From Chloroflexus islandicus (GTDB lineage: Bacteria > Chloroflexota > Chloroflexia > Chloroflexales > Chloroflexaceae): 57,676 nucleotides of DNA. Below the pieces are notes generated by a model that made no database searches, had not been told where the DNA came from, and worked only from the letters and a program-made list of their open reading frames with translations. The translations under genes and the position numbers were made by a program. Shown here piece by piece: positions 14,535-24,135 of this stretch (position 1 is the stretch's first letter; the number at the start of each line of letters is the position of its first letter). The DNA lies in NCBI RefSeq assembly GCF_001650695.1, contig NZ_LWQS01000052.1, positions 1-57,676 on the forward strand, written 5' to 3'.

Positions 14535-16207
14535 GAATGACTCCTCTCGGATGCAGACAGGCGATCGAGCAGGGCTGGCAAAGCCCCTGCTGCTAGCGGG
14601 AGCAAGAGATAGTCATCGGCGCCGAAGGCGATTGTGGCAGCAGCGCGCGGTTCAGCCGCCGCCGGCGCAATCGTCACGACCCGCGCCGCAGTAAAATAAT
14701 CGCGTAGCGACATGAGGTGCGGAGTTCGCACCCCTTCGATCTGCGTCATATCGACCAGAATCAGGTTGGGCGGTATGGGCGATTCATACCTGAGCGCATG
14801 TTCCACTGTGTCGATCACATCGTACATGATGTTGTGTTCGGTCAGGGCTTGGCGCAGCAACCGGCGTTGAATGCCATTGGCGCTGATAATCAGCGCGCGC
14901 CAATTGAGTTGCTGGCCGGCAGTTGCGGGAACGGTTGCGGCTATGGTGATTGCCGAAGGGGCTTCGCTGCTGGTCGCGTCAACTACCACCCGGTTGCGTC
15001 CCGCCCGTTTCGCTTGGTACAGGGCGGCGTCAGCGGCCTGCATCGCCCCGATCTGGCTGCGATGCTGCGGATAGCCGGCAATGCCGGCGCTAAAGGTGAC
15101 ACTGAATACACCTGCTGGCCCGTAGTGGCGCAGGGCGGCAAAGCTGTTGCGAATGCTGTCAATCAGCGTGCGCGCTTCAATGACGGACGTATTGGGTAAA
15201 GCCACCAAAAACTCTTCGCCGCCGTGCCGCCCGATCAGATCGCTCTTCCGTAACCGTTGGTGCAAGAGCCGGGCAAAGCTGCGCAATACCTGATCGCCGA
15301 CCACGTGGCCATAGCTGTCGTTCACGCGCTTGAAATGATCGATATCGATAATCGCAATCGCCAGCGGTTGTTGCAACCGTTCGGCGCGGGCAAATTCGCG
15401 TGTCAATTCCTCCTCGACGGCCTGATGGTTGAGCAGGCCGGTCAGACCATCGCGTAAGAGAAAACGCTGGATGGAGCGTGCTCTGCCGGCGCGAGCCGAA
15501 ATTGCGGCAACCAGATCCTCTGGCGTGATCGGTTTCGCAAGAAAGTCATCCGCCCCCAGCGAGAGGGCTGATTGCTGTTGGCTGCGGTTGGTTTCGGCTG
15601 ACAGAAAGACGATCGGCATACCAACGTAGCGATCTTGTTGGCGAATGACGCTGGCCAGCTCTTTGCCGCTGCAAATCGGCATGTACATGTCGAGAATGAT
15701 CAAGTCGGGTTGAAAGGCCTGCAACTGGTCGAGCGTCTCGCGCGGGTCGGCAATGGCGCGTGCGTACATCCCGGCAGATTCTAAACTCTGCACGCAACGT
15801 TGGCCAAAATCGGGATCATCATCAACGATCAACACCCGCAGCGGTGTGTTCTCTTCCGCGCCAGTCAGCCGATCAAGGGCGTCGATCAGCCGGCCAGCGT
15901 CTACCGGCTTAGCAAAATAGGCATGCCCGCCGCTGCGCACTGCGGCCAACCGGGCCGTAAAATCATCACGTTGCGAGATATAAATGACCGGCACCGGCGC
16001 CGTGCGCTCGCGCTGAATGGCGGCAATCGCCTCGGTGCCGGCAAGATCGCCGCTGGGAAAGACGACATCCATCATAATCGCCGCCGGGTTGAGCGCACGC
16101 ACCAGCGTTGGCAATCCCTCTAGATCATTGACGAGATGGACATCGTAGTTGAAGAGTCGAAGCTGTTCGCTCAAATTGGTGGCAAAGTCCTGATCATCTT
16201 CCACCAA
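14531..16207 (-). CDS. REC-REC-GGDEF-REC diguanylate cyclase (3' part of a split gene)
   Basis: The 558-residue frame contains receiver 1 (Asp47, Lys100), receiver 2 (about 123-240; Asp173, Lys225) and a GGDEF domain. The GGDEF domain has the active GGEEF at 329-333 and an RxxD inhibitory site (RKSD, 320-323) five residues before it. A degenerate third receiver-like domain ends the protein. It should make c-di-GMP under phosphorelay control. The listed GTG start at 16207 cuts into receiver 1. The frame stays open upstream through a Pro-rich linker to a run of 10 C, where it meets the Hpt frame. With 9 C the two would be one 725-residue protein. Confidence 0.88.
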   Translation of the reverse strand: MVEDDQDFATNLSEQLRLFNYDVHLVNDLEGLPTLVRALNPAAIMMDVVFPSGDLAGTEAIAAIQRERTAPVPVIYISQRDDFTARLAAVRSGGHAYFAKPVDAGRLIDALDRLTGAEENTPLRVLIVDDDPDFGQRCVQSLESAGMYARAIADPRETLDQLQAFQPDLIILDMYMPICSGKELASVIRQQDRYVGMPIVFLSAETNRSQQQSALSLGADDFLAKPITPEDLVAAISARAGRARSIQRFLLRDGLTGLLNHQAVEEELTREFARAERLQQPLAIAIIDIDHFKRVNDSYGHVVGDQVLRSFARLLHQRLRKSDLIGRHGGEEFLVALPNTSVIEARTLIDSIRNSFAALRHYGPAGVFSVTFSAGIAGYPQHRSQIGAMQAADAALYQAKRAGRNRVVVDATSSEAPSAITIAATVPATAGQQLNWRALIISANGIQRRLLRQALTEHNIMYDVIDTVEHALRYESPIPPNLILVDMTQIEGVRTPHLMSLRDYFTAARVVTIAPAAAEPRAAATIAFGADDYLLLPLAAGALPALLDRLSASERSHS

Positions 16208-16709
16208 GATAATCGTATGCGGGCGACCGTTCGGTTCGCGCGATGATGATACGAATGGGATGACTGGCGGCTGGGATGGTGTTGCCGGTGGCGGTAATGG
16301 CGCCGATGGTTGAGCGGCGGGGGGGGGGCGCTGGCGCCGGCGCTGGTTCCGATGCCGATTCCGGCAAGACGGTCGTAACTTTGCCTTCCTTCACCATCCG
16401 CTGCAATAGCATTATTTGCTGGGCTAACGCGTGGCGCGCAGCGATATCGAGCGGCTGGTCATGTTCGAGCCACTCTTTCAAGCCAATATCAATCTCGCGG
16501 GCAACCGCACCCAAATCGGCAAAACCGAACATCGCCGCCGAGCCGGCCAGTTTGTGGGCAAGTTGGCGAGTCTCTATCCCAGCCGTCTTGTCCCACTGGC
16601 TCTGCTCGAGCTGGCGCCAAGCCGCCACAATTGCCTCGACCCGTTCGTTAATCTGTGCGGCGTAGCGCCGGCGCAACGCTTCAAACTGTTCAGCGGGATC
16701 GGGTTTCAT
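16194..16709 (-). CDS. Hpt phosphotransfer domain (5' part of a split gene)
   Basis: The 171-residue frame encodes a histidine phosphotransfer domain with His52 in LAHKLAGSAAMFGF, followed by a Pro/Ala linker (ASEPAPAPAPPP). After the homopolymer at 16319-16328 the predicted C-terminus loses its low-complexity character and ends inside the coding region of receiver 1. This points to a frameshift rather than a genuine end. It starts 20 bases inside the upstream REC gene. The Hpt would pass phosphate from the kinases to the receivers. Confidence 0.8.
   Translation of the reverse strand: MKPDPAEQFEALRRRYAAQINERVEAIVAAWRQLEQSQWDKTAGIETRQLAHKLAGSAAMFGFADLGAVAREIDIGLKEWLEHDQPLDIAARHALAQQIMLLQRMVKEGKVTTVLPESASEPAPAPAPPPRRSTIGAITATGNTIPAASHPIRIIIARTERSPAYDYLGGR
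16319..16328 (-). other. Frameshift site: run of 10 C in the coding strand
   Basis: The coding strand has 10 consecutive C (G on the plus strand) in the linker between Hpt and the first receiver. Removing one C joins the frames with no stop codon. The new linker reads PPPAAQPSAPLPPPATPSQP and then runs into receiver 1, and the total becomes exactly 726 codons including the stop. A sequencing error, a fixed mutation or a slippage switch could each explain it. Confidence 0.85.
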
Positions 16710-17088
16710 AGGCTTTCGTCCAGATTGCAGCCACCTGCGCTGATAACGTCATCGGATCAAATGGCTTCGAGATGACATCGGCTGCGCCGAGCGCCAAGTA
16801 TTGCTCGACTTCGTGGCGCTGGACGCGCGCCGTCATAAAGACCACTGGCGTCTGTGCCAGTGCCGGCTTCTTACGCAGTTCGGCCAGTGTCGTTGGGCCA
16901 TCCATCCCCGGCATCATCACATCGAGCAGGATTAGATCAGGCGCAAATTGTTCGGCCACCGCCAACGCTTCAGCGCCTGAACTACATATCTGCACGGTGT
17001 AGCCGCCGACGGCTTCTAAGGCTAATTGGGCTACCATTTGAATATCCGGATCATCTTCGACGAAGAGGATTTTCTGGAGCGATGCCAT
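16690..17088 (-). CDS. Single-domain response regulator
   Basis: This 132-residue stand-alone receiver has the acidic pocket Glu11-Asp12-Asp13, the phospho-acceptor Asp56 in LILLDVMMPGMDG and the conserved Lys in SKPFDP. It has no output domain, so it probably works as a CheY/Spo0F-type relay between the hybrid kinase and the Hpt protein. The ATG at 17088 has GGGAG upstream; the longer frame to 17148 lies inside the kinase gene's end and lacks support. It starts 13 bases after the hybrid kinase stop and overlaps the Hpt gene by 20 bases. Confidence 0.9.
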   Translation of the reverse strand: MASLQKILFVEDDPDIQMVAQLALEAVGGYTVQICSSGAEALAVAEQFAPDLILLDVMMPGMDGPTTLAELRKKPALAQTPVVFMTARVQRHEVEQYLALGAADVISKPFDPMTLSAQVAAIWTKAYETRSR

Positions 17089-17101
17089 ACGTGGTTCTCC
17101 C

Positions 17102-20100
17102 TTACCTAGGCGATGTGGGCGAGGACGCGGCTGGAGCAGCCTGATCAAGCAAGCGCGTCACGGCAGTCAAGAGTTCGGTATTCGTTGTGCGTGATTTGAC
17201 CAGCGTGACGGCGACGCGATTGGCAATGTCCGGGTCGCGATCGCGTACCGAGAAGAGAATGACTTGCAGCGGCGGTTGCTGGTGCTCGATCAGCGGCAAG
17301 AGATCGATCCCGTTGCCGTCAGGCAAATTCTGGTCGAGTATCACCAGATCAAACGCTTGGTTACGCAACAAGTGCTGCGCTTCAGCGATGGTGGCCGCCT
17401 GTTGTACCTCGGCAATATCAGCTAATAACAGCCGCACGACGGCAACCACATCACTGTCATCCTCGATATGCAGCACTTGGGGGCGGCTCGCGCCGGCGTG
17501 GCGCGCTGCCCGGCGCAACGCGGTGAGCAACCGTTGTTGATCGATCGGCTTTGGCAACCAGTCTACCACATTAATGCCTTCCCCGCTGATCGTTTGTTCT
17601 TCGTCAGCTCGCGCCGATACCACCACGATCGGGAGATTGTGCGTGCGCGCTTTGTCGCGCACTTCGCGGATAAAGGCGCTGCCGTCTTCGTTCGGCCACA
17701 TCAGATCGAGCGTCATCGCCCGGTAGTCGCGTTGTTGTAAGAGTTCGCGCGCTTCGGTTAAGGTGTGGGCCACGTCAGTGGCATAGCCGGCTTGTTGCAA
17801 CATCAGTGACAGCAGCGCCGCGATGTCGGGATCGTCTTCGCAGATCAAGATCCGCGGTGCATCCTTCGGTGCTGCCGGTATCGGCAAGGCAGGAGTGTTC
17901 GCCCGATATTCGATCAAATCAACATAGAACGTTGTGCCGACGCCGGTAGCGGTGACGAAGCCAATCTGGCCGCCGTGCCGCTCAACGATGGCCCGGCTGA
18001 TGCTCAGGCCAAGGCCAGTGCCGCCTTGCTGGCGCGTGTTTGATGAGTCGGCCTGCGCGAATTTCTGGAAGATGCGATCGCGGAACTCGATCGGAATCCC
18101 CGGCCCGTGGTCGGTAACGGTCACGCGCACCCGACCCTGTGGTTCGCGCCCGATCGCCACTTCCACTTTGCCACCCGCCGGCGAGAATTTCACCGCATTG
18201 GAGATCAGGTTGGTGAAGACCTGCGTCATTCGATCGGGATCGACGTACACCTGCACATTGGGCAGGGTGGCGGTCAATTCAATCTTGACATCGTATTGCT
18301 GGCCGAAGCCGCGGTTGGCTTCGATCGTTTGCCGTACCAGTTCGTCAAGCACGACCGGTTGCAGTTTAAACACCATCTTGCCCGACTCGATCTTCTCGAT
18401 GTCGAGGATGTCGTTGATCAGCCGCACCAGCCGCTCGCTGTTTTTCAGTGCGATGTCAATCATCGCCGCGGCGCGGGGCGGCAATTCACCGGCCACCCCT
18501 CCTGCTAGCAAGCCAAGCGAACCACGGATCGAGGTCAGCGGCGTGCGCAGTTCGTGCGAAACGACCGCTACAAACTCATTCTTCATCCGCTCGACCGCTC
18601 GCCGTTCGGTCACATCACGGAAGAACCAGACTCGACCGTAGTAATCGCCTTCGGTGCTGATCACTGGCGCGCTGTAGCGCTCGAAAGTGCGGCCATCTTT
18701 CAGCTCGATCTCGGCTTTGCCGGTCAGGTGCGGGTTGGCGTAGAGTTCCTCAATCTCGTTGCGCACTCGTTCCGGGTCGCAGACTTGGGCCAGCATAGCT
18801 TCCATACTAGCCGCGCAAGTCGCCTGTTCGATCGGAAGATCTTCGAGACCCCACATCTCGCGGAAACGACGGTTGGCGTAGAGGCAGCGCCGATCGGGCG
18901 AAACGACCAGCACGCCGTCGGGTGAGGCTTCGGTCTGGCATTCGAGCAGCGTTTTCTGGAAGCGCAGCTCTTGTTCGGCCAAGCGGCGGGCCGTGATGTC
19001 GTGGAAGCTGGCGACTGCGGCGTAGACCTGCCCATGATCATCGCACAGCGGCTGCGAGTTGATCGAGATCCACGTCAGATCGCCGCTTGGTTTGCGCACC
19101 CCCATAATCACATCGCTCTGCGGGCGGCCGGTGGTGAGCGCAACCATGATCGGGTGTTCTTCGCCGGGGAAGGGGCTGCCGTCTTCATGAATCGCCTGCC
19201 AGCGCGGATCGAAACTGGTGCGGCCCACCAGTTGGTCGTAGGTCAGGCCGAGAATCCGTTCGGCGCTGGCGTTGCAGGTCTCGATCACGCCTGACTTATT
19301 CATCACCACGATCCCCTCGCTCATCGCGGTAATCACCGAGCGATAGCGGGTTTCGCTCGCGCGCAGCTCTTCCTCGCTCTTCTTGCGCGCAGTGATGTCA
19401 AAACGCACTGAAAGGTAGCGTTCGGGCTGGCCATCTTCGCCGATAAACGGCACGATGGTCGTATCCACCCAGAAGAGGCGGCCATCTTTGGCCCGGTTGC
19501 AGATCTCGTTGCGCCAGATGTGACCGGATTTGATCGTGTTCCACATCTCGGCGAAAAACTCCGGCGGATGCACACCCGATTTAAAGATGCGGTGATCTTT
19601 CCCGATCAGCTCATCGGGCCGGTAGCCGGTGATCGCGCAGAACCGTTCGTTCACTTCGAGAATGCGACCTTCGGGATCGGCAATCGACAGGATCGCCGAT
19701 TGATCAAGCGCGTTCATCACGTCACGGCTCTCTTTCAGGGCCGCGCGCAGCATGCGCTCCATCTCTTTTTGATGGGTAATGTCTGACTCGATCGCGATAA
19801 AGCGGGTCAGATTGTGCTGGTCATCGTAAACCGGCGAGATGTCGAGGGCGAGCCAATAAGGCCGGCCTTGCTTGGTATAATTGACGATCTCGACTTTGAT
19901 TGACTCTCCGTTGCGCAGGGCTTGGCTGATCGCAGCCACTGTGGCCGGATCAGTTGCCGGCCCCTGTAAAAACTCACCCGGTTTCCGCCCGCGCACTTCG
20001 TCGAGCGTGTAGCCAGAAATACGGGTAAAGCCCTCGTTGACCCATTCGATCACGCCGGTGCGGTCGGTGATGATGACCGCGTTGTCGGTATAACGAGCCA

Positions 20101-20734
20101 CCAGTGACAGCATACGCAGTTGGTCGGCCTCGCGGCGGGCGCTGCGAGCAAAGGGACGGATGACCAGCAACCCGCCAGCCGTCAAGAGCAAGAGGATCAT
20201 CACCAGTACACCCGCTTGCATCAGCGAAACCTGATCGCGCAAGGCTTGGCTTTGCATCAGTAAGAGGCTGCTGGTTGCACTGAGATCACTTTGCACTGTG
20301 ATCAGGTTGGTCTGAATGGCCCGCAGATCGGGGTTATCCCGGTTGAGTTGATCGGGTGGCGCTTCAACTAAGTTGTTGACGTAAAACAGAAAGCGTTCAA
20401 GCGCCGGCGTCAGATGATCAATTGGGGTTGCCGGCGCTTCCTCTAGCAATCGTTGGTGGGTCTGGCGCAGTTCAGCGCTCAGCGTGCGCAGTTCGGCCCG
20501 GATCGAAGCCGCCTGCGAGGCATTGGCAAACAGGGCCAGCTCGGTGGCGAGCAGCGCCGTTTGCTGGGCGCGGATCTGCTGGCGGTGGGTCAGATCGAGT
20601 AGCGTATCGTACTGCGAGAGCCGCTGCGAATTGATCGCAAGCAGCGCGTAGCCGCCGATCGCGAGCAAGGCGATCATCACCAGACCGCCGATATACGTGC
20701 GCGTCAGTCGTTGAATCGGTGAGGTGCGCGCCAT
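17102..20734 (-). CDS. Hybrid histidine kinase with four PAS domains and two receivers
   Basis: The product is about 1210 residues. Two membrane segments (about 15-35 and 172-194) bracket an extracytoplasmic helical sensor. Four PAS/PAC units follow (about 205-325, 335-455, 460-590, 595-710). Next come a HisKA domain with His727 in VVSHELRTPL, an HATPase domain (about 800-940; DHGPGIP, GTGLGLS) and two receivers with Asp1010 and Asp1134. The ATG at 20734 lies two bases after the upstream kinase stop, with AGAGG seven bases before it, so the two kinases are co-translated. It is probably the hub of the relay feeding the REC, Hpt and GGDEF genes downstream. Confidence 0.93.
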   Translation of the reverse strand: MARTSPIQRLTRTYIGGLVMIALLAIGGYALLAINSQRLSQYDTLLDLTHRQQIRAQQTALLATELALFANASQAASIRAELRTLSAELRQTHQRLLEEAPATPIDHLTPALERFLFYVNNLVEAPPDQLNRDNPDLRAIQTNLITVQSDLSATSSLLLMQSQALRDQVSLMQAGVLVMILLLLTAGGLLVIRPFARSARREADQLRMLSLVARYTDNAVIITDRTGVIEWVNEGFTRISGYTLDEVRGRKPGEFLQGPATDPATVAAISQALRNGESIKVEIVNYTKQGRPYWLALDISPVYDDQHNLTRFIAIESDITHQKEMERMLRAALKESRDVMNALDQSAILSIADPEGRILEVNERFCAITGYRPDELIGKDHRIFKSGVHPPEFFAEMWNTIKSGHIWRNEICNRAKDGRLFWVDTTIVPFIGEDGQPERYLSVRFDITARKKSEEELRASETRYRSVITAMSEGIVVMNKSGVIETCNASAERILGLTYDQLVGRTSFDPRWQAIHEDGSPFPGEEHPIMVALTTGRPQSDVIMGVRKPSGDLTWISINSQPLCDDHGQVYAAVASFHDITARRLAEQELRFQKTLLECQTEASPDGVLVVSPDRRCLYANRRFREMWGLEDLPIEQATCAASMEAMLAQVCDPERVRNEIEELYANPHLTGKAEIELKDGRTFERYSAPVISTEGDYYGRVWFFRDVTERRAVERMKNEFVAVVSHELRTPLTSIRGSLGLLAGGVAGELPPRAAAMIDIALKNSERLVRLINDILDIEKIESGKMVFKLQPVVLDELVRQTIEANRGFGQQYDVKIELTATLPNVQVYVDPDRMTQVFTNLISNAVKFSPAGGKVEVAIGREPQGRVRVTVTDHGPGIPIEFRDRIFQKFAQADSSNTRQQGGTGLGLSISRAIVERHGGQIGFVTATGVGTTFYVDLIEYRANTPALPIPAAPKDAPRILICEDDPDIAALLSLMLQQAGYATDVAHTLTEARELLQQRDYRAMTLDLMWPNEDGSAFIREVRDKARTHNLPIVVVSARADEEQTISGEGINVVDWLPKPIDQQRLLTALRRAARHAGASRPQVLHIEDDSDVVAVVRLLLADIAEVQQAATIAEAQHLLRNQAFDLVILDQNLPDGNGIDLLPLIEHQQPPLQVILFSVRDRDPDIANRVAVTLVKSRTTNTELLTAVTRLLDQAAPAASSPTSPR

Positions 20735-20736
20735 GG

Positions 20737-22173
20737 TCAAGCCTCTTCGCGAAGGGCGGCAGGGAGGGTGAACCAAAAGGTTGCGCCCTGTCCCGGTGTA
20801 GACGAGACATCGATCACGCCGCCGTGGGCCATCACCACCTTCCGGGCAATGGCAAGCCCAAGACCAGTGCTCTTTTCGCCGCCGGTTGGCCGGGCTGACA
20901 ACCGGCTAAACGCTTCAAACAGCCGGCTGCGTTCATCGGGACTAATCCCCGGCCCTTGATCAGAGACCGCAAATTTCCACCAGTCGCCGTCGCGTTCGGC
21001 GCTCACGGTAATGGTACTGCCGGGAGGCGAGAACTTCACCGCGTTCGAGATGAGGTTGTCGAGTACTTGGCGGAGCCGCAGGGGATCGGCATATACCGTG
21101 CCATCAGTTAACGTCGCCAGTTCGATGCGGGTTTGTTTCGGGTTCGCTAATAACTGGTGGCGGTTGATCGTCTCTTCCAGCAACGGCTTGATCGCCACTG
21201 GTTCGGGTGAAATCGTCACCGTGCCATTCTCAATCTGGCTCAGATCGAGCAGATCATTCAGCATTGCCAGCATGTGTTCGGTTTGGCGATAGATGTCATC
21301 GAGCATGCGCTGGCGCTCTTCCGGCGGGCGCTGTAGTTGTTGGTTACGCAGAATGGCGGCCATCATCTGGATAATCGCCACCGGGTTGCGCAAGTCGTGG
21401 GCCACCATGCCGAGCAGGTTGTTCTTGAGCGCCGACAAGCGGCGGAGTTCGGCGTTCTGCTTTTCGAGCAGCTCTTTCTGCGCTGCGAGTTGCGAGACGA
21501 GGTTGCCTTTTTCCACGATCACCGATAATTGTTCGGCGATCTGCATATAGCGTTCGACGTGCTCGTTGGTGTAAGTGTTGGCTTTGGCGCTCGAAAAGAA
21601 GATAAAGCCGACCGGTACGCCGTTGGCGATCAGTGGGCAGGTCAGCGACGAGCGAATCCCTTCGTTGACGATCAGGCGGGTTGATTCCGATTCGGGCTTG
21701 CGGCGCAAATACTGCACCAGATCATTGATAATCCGGGGTTGGCCGGTCTGCATGATCGCCTCAAGGCTGCTGCCAGCCATCGGCGCTGAGTAACCGCGTT
21801 TCAGATGAACTGCTGGCAAGCTGGTGCGAGCCCAGCGCGCGCGCAACACCTTACCGCCGTCTTCGAGCAGGGCAAACCCGATCCGCTCGTAGGGAATGAC
21901 CTCGCGAAAATCGTTGTAGACGCCATCAAGGATCTCATCGAGCATGAGACCGGCATTGATGCGGGTGGTAATGCGGTGCAGCGTCTCAATCTCGCGCTGG
22001 CGGCGGGCAAGGCTGGCGGCCAATTCACGGAGCGAGGCCGCCAGCCGGCTGATCCGTTCGTCGCGACTCTGCACTGCTGGTACTTCAATCGCGAAGTCGC
22101 CATCGCGCAGGTGTTCGGCAATTTCGACGAGCCGTTCGATCTCATCGGCGGTGTGATCGGTGATTGATGTCAT
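20737..22173 (-). CDS. GAF-domain histidine kinase
   Basis: This 478-residue cytoplasmic sensor kinase has a short HAMP-like helix at the N-terminus (about 10-60), a GAF domain (about 70-225), a coiled coil, HisKA with His259 in GMVAHDLRNP, and an HATPase domain (DQGPGIS, STGLGLA). It has no membrane segment or receiver. The start at 22173 has GAGGAG eight bases upstream; the frame to 22236 runs through the promoter and is rejected. It is the first gene of the five-gene phosphorelay operon. Confidence 0.9.
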   Translation of the reverse strand: MTSITDHTADEIERLVEIAEHLRDGDFAIEVPAVQSRDERISRLAASLRELAASLARRQREIETLHRITTRINAGLMLDEILDGVYNDFREVIPYERIGFALLEDGGKVLRARWARTSLPAVHLKRGYSAPMAGSSLEAIMQTGQPRIINDLVQYLRRKPESESTRLIVNEGIRSSLTCPLIANGVPVGFIFFSSAKANTYTNEHVERYMQIAEQLSVIVEKGNLVSQLAAQKELLEKQNAELRRLSALKNNLLGMVAHDLRNPVAIIQMMAAILRNQQLQRPPEERQRMLDDIYRQTEHMLAMLNDLLDLSQIENGTVTISPEPVAIKPLLEETINRHQLLANPKQTRIELATLTDGTVYADPLRLRQVLDNLISNAVKFSPPGSTITVSAERDGDWWKFAVSDQGPGISPDERSRLFEAFSRLSARPTGGEKSTGLGLAIARKVVMAHGGVIDVSSTPGQGATFWFTLPAALREEA

Positions 22174-22212
22174 AGCGCGGCTCCTCGGAGTGGTACGGCG
22201 ACTCTTTGGTGT

Positions 22213-22218
22213 ATTATA
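22213..22218 (-). promoter_or_regulatory. Candidate -10 of the phosphorelay operon
   Basis: A perfect TATAAT on the minus strand lies about 40 bases before the GAF kinase start. The best -35 at 17 bases (ATGTTA) is weak. Confidence 0.5.
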
Positions 22219-22322
22219 CGTCACTAACCTTTCCATAACATTGCTGTTTAGCTACGAAAGGCGCAAGTTGCGACAATTGCGCTCATAACCGATTAATTGG
22301 TACTCTTTTCGCTACATGAATT

Positions 22323-22331
22323 TGTTACAAT
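22323..22331 (+). promoter_or_regulatory. Candidate extended -10 promoter for the HD-GYP gene
   Basis: TGTTACAAT (an extended -10, TGn followed by TACAAT at 22326-22331) lies 37 bases before the ATG at 22369. No convincing -35 is seen. Confidence 0.4.
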
Positions 22332-22368
22332 ACTATCACGCAAGCACTCACCTTGCGCTGGTGATGCT

Positions 22369-24135
22369 ATGAAGAATAAATCACTTCCAGTCCAATACCG
22401 TGTTCGCTTCACTGGCAGCTATATCCTGCTCGCGACGATATGGCTCTTAATCGTGCATCTCTGGATGCAGCAAGATCAAGCGCTACCGTCTTGGAAGCGA
22501 TTGCCGCTCGATATCGGCTTTATCGCCGCCAGTGCCTTGTTCGGCTATAGCTTCATTACCCAGCTTTGGCATCAAATCGATTTGCAACGCGGCTTGAGCC
22601 GGTTAGCCACCCGGCTGCATCAACTATCCATTAACGCGCCGCCGTCACCGATCTTTGAGCAGGAAGTGTGCCGGTTGGCGGTCGAAGAAGTTGGTTTGCG
22701 TCTCGCATGGATTGGACTGGTTGATCCGGCAACGCAGCAGGTTGTGCCGGTAGCGCGCTGGGGGCCGGCCAGCGATTATGTAGATTTGGTGCAGATCCGG
22801 TTGAATGACGCTGAGCGAGGTCGGGGCCCGACCGGAATGACGTTGCGGCTCGGCCAGCCGGTAGTCGCCGCCGATATTGCGACTGACCCACGAATGAAGC
22901 CATGGCGTGATGAAGCCTTGCCGCGCGGGTTGCGATCGTCGGCGGCGTTGCCGTTGCATATTGATGGCCGGGTGATCGGGACGCTGAATCTGTATGCTGG
23001 GCAGCCGAACTTTTTCAGTGACATAGTGATTGATATTGGCATATTGTTGGCCGGGAATTTGGCCCGGATCGTCGAATCGCGCCAACGCGCCATGGAACGG
23101 GATGCGGCTCAAGCCGCATTTCACCAGAGCGAAGCCCGTTTTCGCCGCTTGGCTGAACAAGCGCCTGATATTATCTTTCGCTATGTGCTCGTGCCACAGC
23201 CACAGCTTGATCTCGTCAATCCGGCGGTGCGCGCTATTCTTGGCTATGAGCCGGAACAATTGCTCGCGCAGATGCCGGCGTTTAGCGAATTCATTGATCA
23301 ACCGCAGATCGAGCAAGTTGAACGCTTGATCGCCCAAGGCCGCGGCCAGATTCTGTTGCACACCCGCCGGAGCGATGGCCAGTATGTCTGGCTCGATGTG
23401 CGCTTTGTGGTGGTTGATGGCGCCATCGAAGGGATTGCGCGCGATGTGACGGCGCAGGTCGAAGCGGCGGCCCGGCTGGCGCGCTACGAGCTGCTGAGCG
23501 CCCATGCCCGTGATATTGTCCTGTTTGTCCGGGCGCGTGACGGCCAAATCCTCGAAGCCAATACCGCTGCCGAACGCGCGTATGGTTATAGCCGGGCCGA
23601 ACTCTGCGCCAAGACGATTTTTGACTTACGCGCGTCTGAGACGCGCCAGATCGTGCGTGATCAGATGACGCAGGCTAATACGCAGGGGATTTTGTTTGAA
23701 ACGACGCATCTGCGCCGCGATGGCAGCATGTTTCAGGTTGAGGTGAGTTCGGTTGGCGCTGATATTGGCAACGAACGAGTGCTGCTGAGCGTGATCCGCG
23801 ATATTACCGAACGCAGAAAAGCCCAAGCTGAGCTCGATCTGCTGCGCACGGCGCTGAATGCATCGGCGCAAGCGATTGTGATTACCGATATTCACGGTGT
23901 GATTGAATGGGCGAACCCCTCATTTACCGTGTTGACCGGCTATCCAGTTGCCGAAGCCATTGGCCGGCATACCCGTCTGCTGCGCTCAGGCAAGCATGAT
24001 CTGTCGTTTTACGCCGCGATGTGGGCGCAAATTCTTAGCGGCCAGCCGTGGCGGGGCGAGTTGATCAACCGTCGTAAAGACGGTTCGCTGTACCATGAAG
24101 AGATGACCATTACGCCGGTCAAGCGCGATGGCTGA
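22369..24135 (+). CDS. Membrane GAF/multi-PAS sensor (5' part of a split HD-GYP gene)
   Basis: The frame encodes 588 residues from the ATG at 22369. It has two membrane segments (about 18-34 and 44-64), a GAF domain (about 80-240) and three PAS/PAC units. It stops abruptly in the last PAC at TITPVKRDG. PAS proteins normally continue with a segment like HFIAVKQDITER, and exactly that (LIEHFIAVKQDISER) follows in another frame from 24133. I read this as the N-terminal part of one PAS/HD-GYP protein. The longer TTG-started frame from 22297 covers the promoter and is rejected. Confidence 0.85.
   Translation: MKNKSLPVQYRVRFTGSYILLATIWLLIVHLWMQQDQALPSWKRLPLDIGFIAASALFGYSFITQLWHQIDLQRGLSRLATRLHQLSINAPPSPIFEQEVCRLAVEEVGLRLAWIGLVDPATQQVVPVARWGPASDYVDLVQIRLNDAERGRGPTGMTLRLGQPVVAADIATDPRMKPWRDEALPRGLRSSAALPLHIDGRVIGTLNLYAGQPNFFSDIVIDIGILLAGNLARIVESRQRAMERDAAQAAFHQSEARFRRLAEQAPDIIFRYVLVPQPQLDLVNPAVRAILGYEPEQLLAQMPAFSEFIDQPQIEQVERLIAQGRGQILLHTRRSDGQYVWLDVRFVVVDGAIEGIARDVTAQVEAAARLARYELLSAHARDIVLFVRARDGQILEANTAAERAYGYSRAELCAKTIFDLRASETRQIVRDQMTQANTQGILFETTHLRRDGSMFQVEVSSVGADIGNERVLLSVIRDITERRKAQAELDLLRTALNASAQAIVITDIHGVIEWANPSFTVLTGYPVAEAIGRHTRLLRSGKHDLSFYAAMWAQILSGQPWRGELINRRKDGSLYHEEMTITPVKRDG

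Noticed and set aside
22297..22368. N-terminal extension of the PAS/HD-GYP protein from a TTG codon
   Set aside because: It covers the likely extended -10 promoter and has no ribosome site. The ATG at 22369 opens a normal positively charged N-terminus before the first membrane segment.
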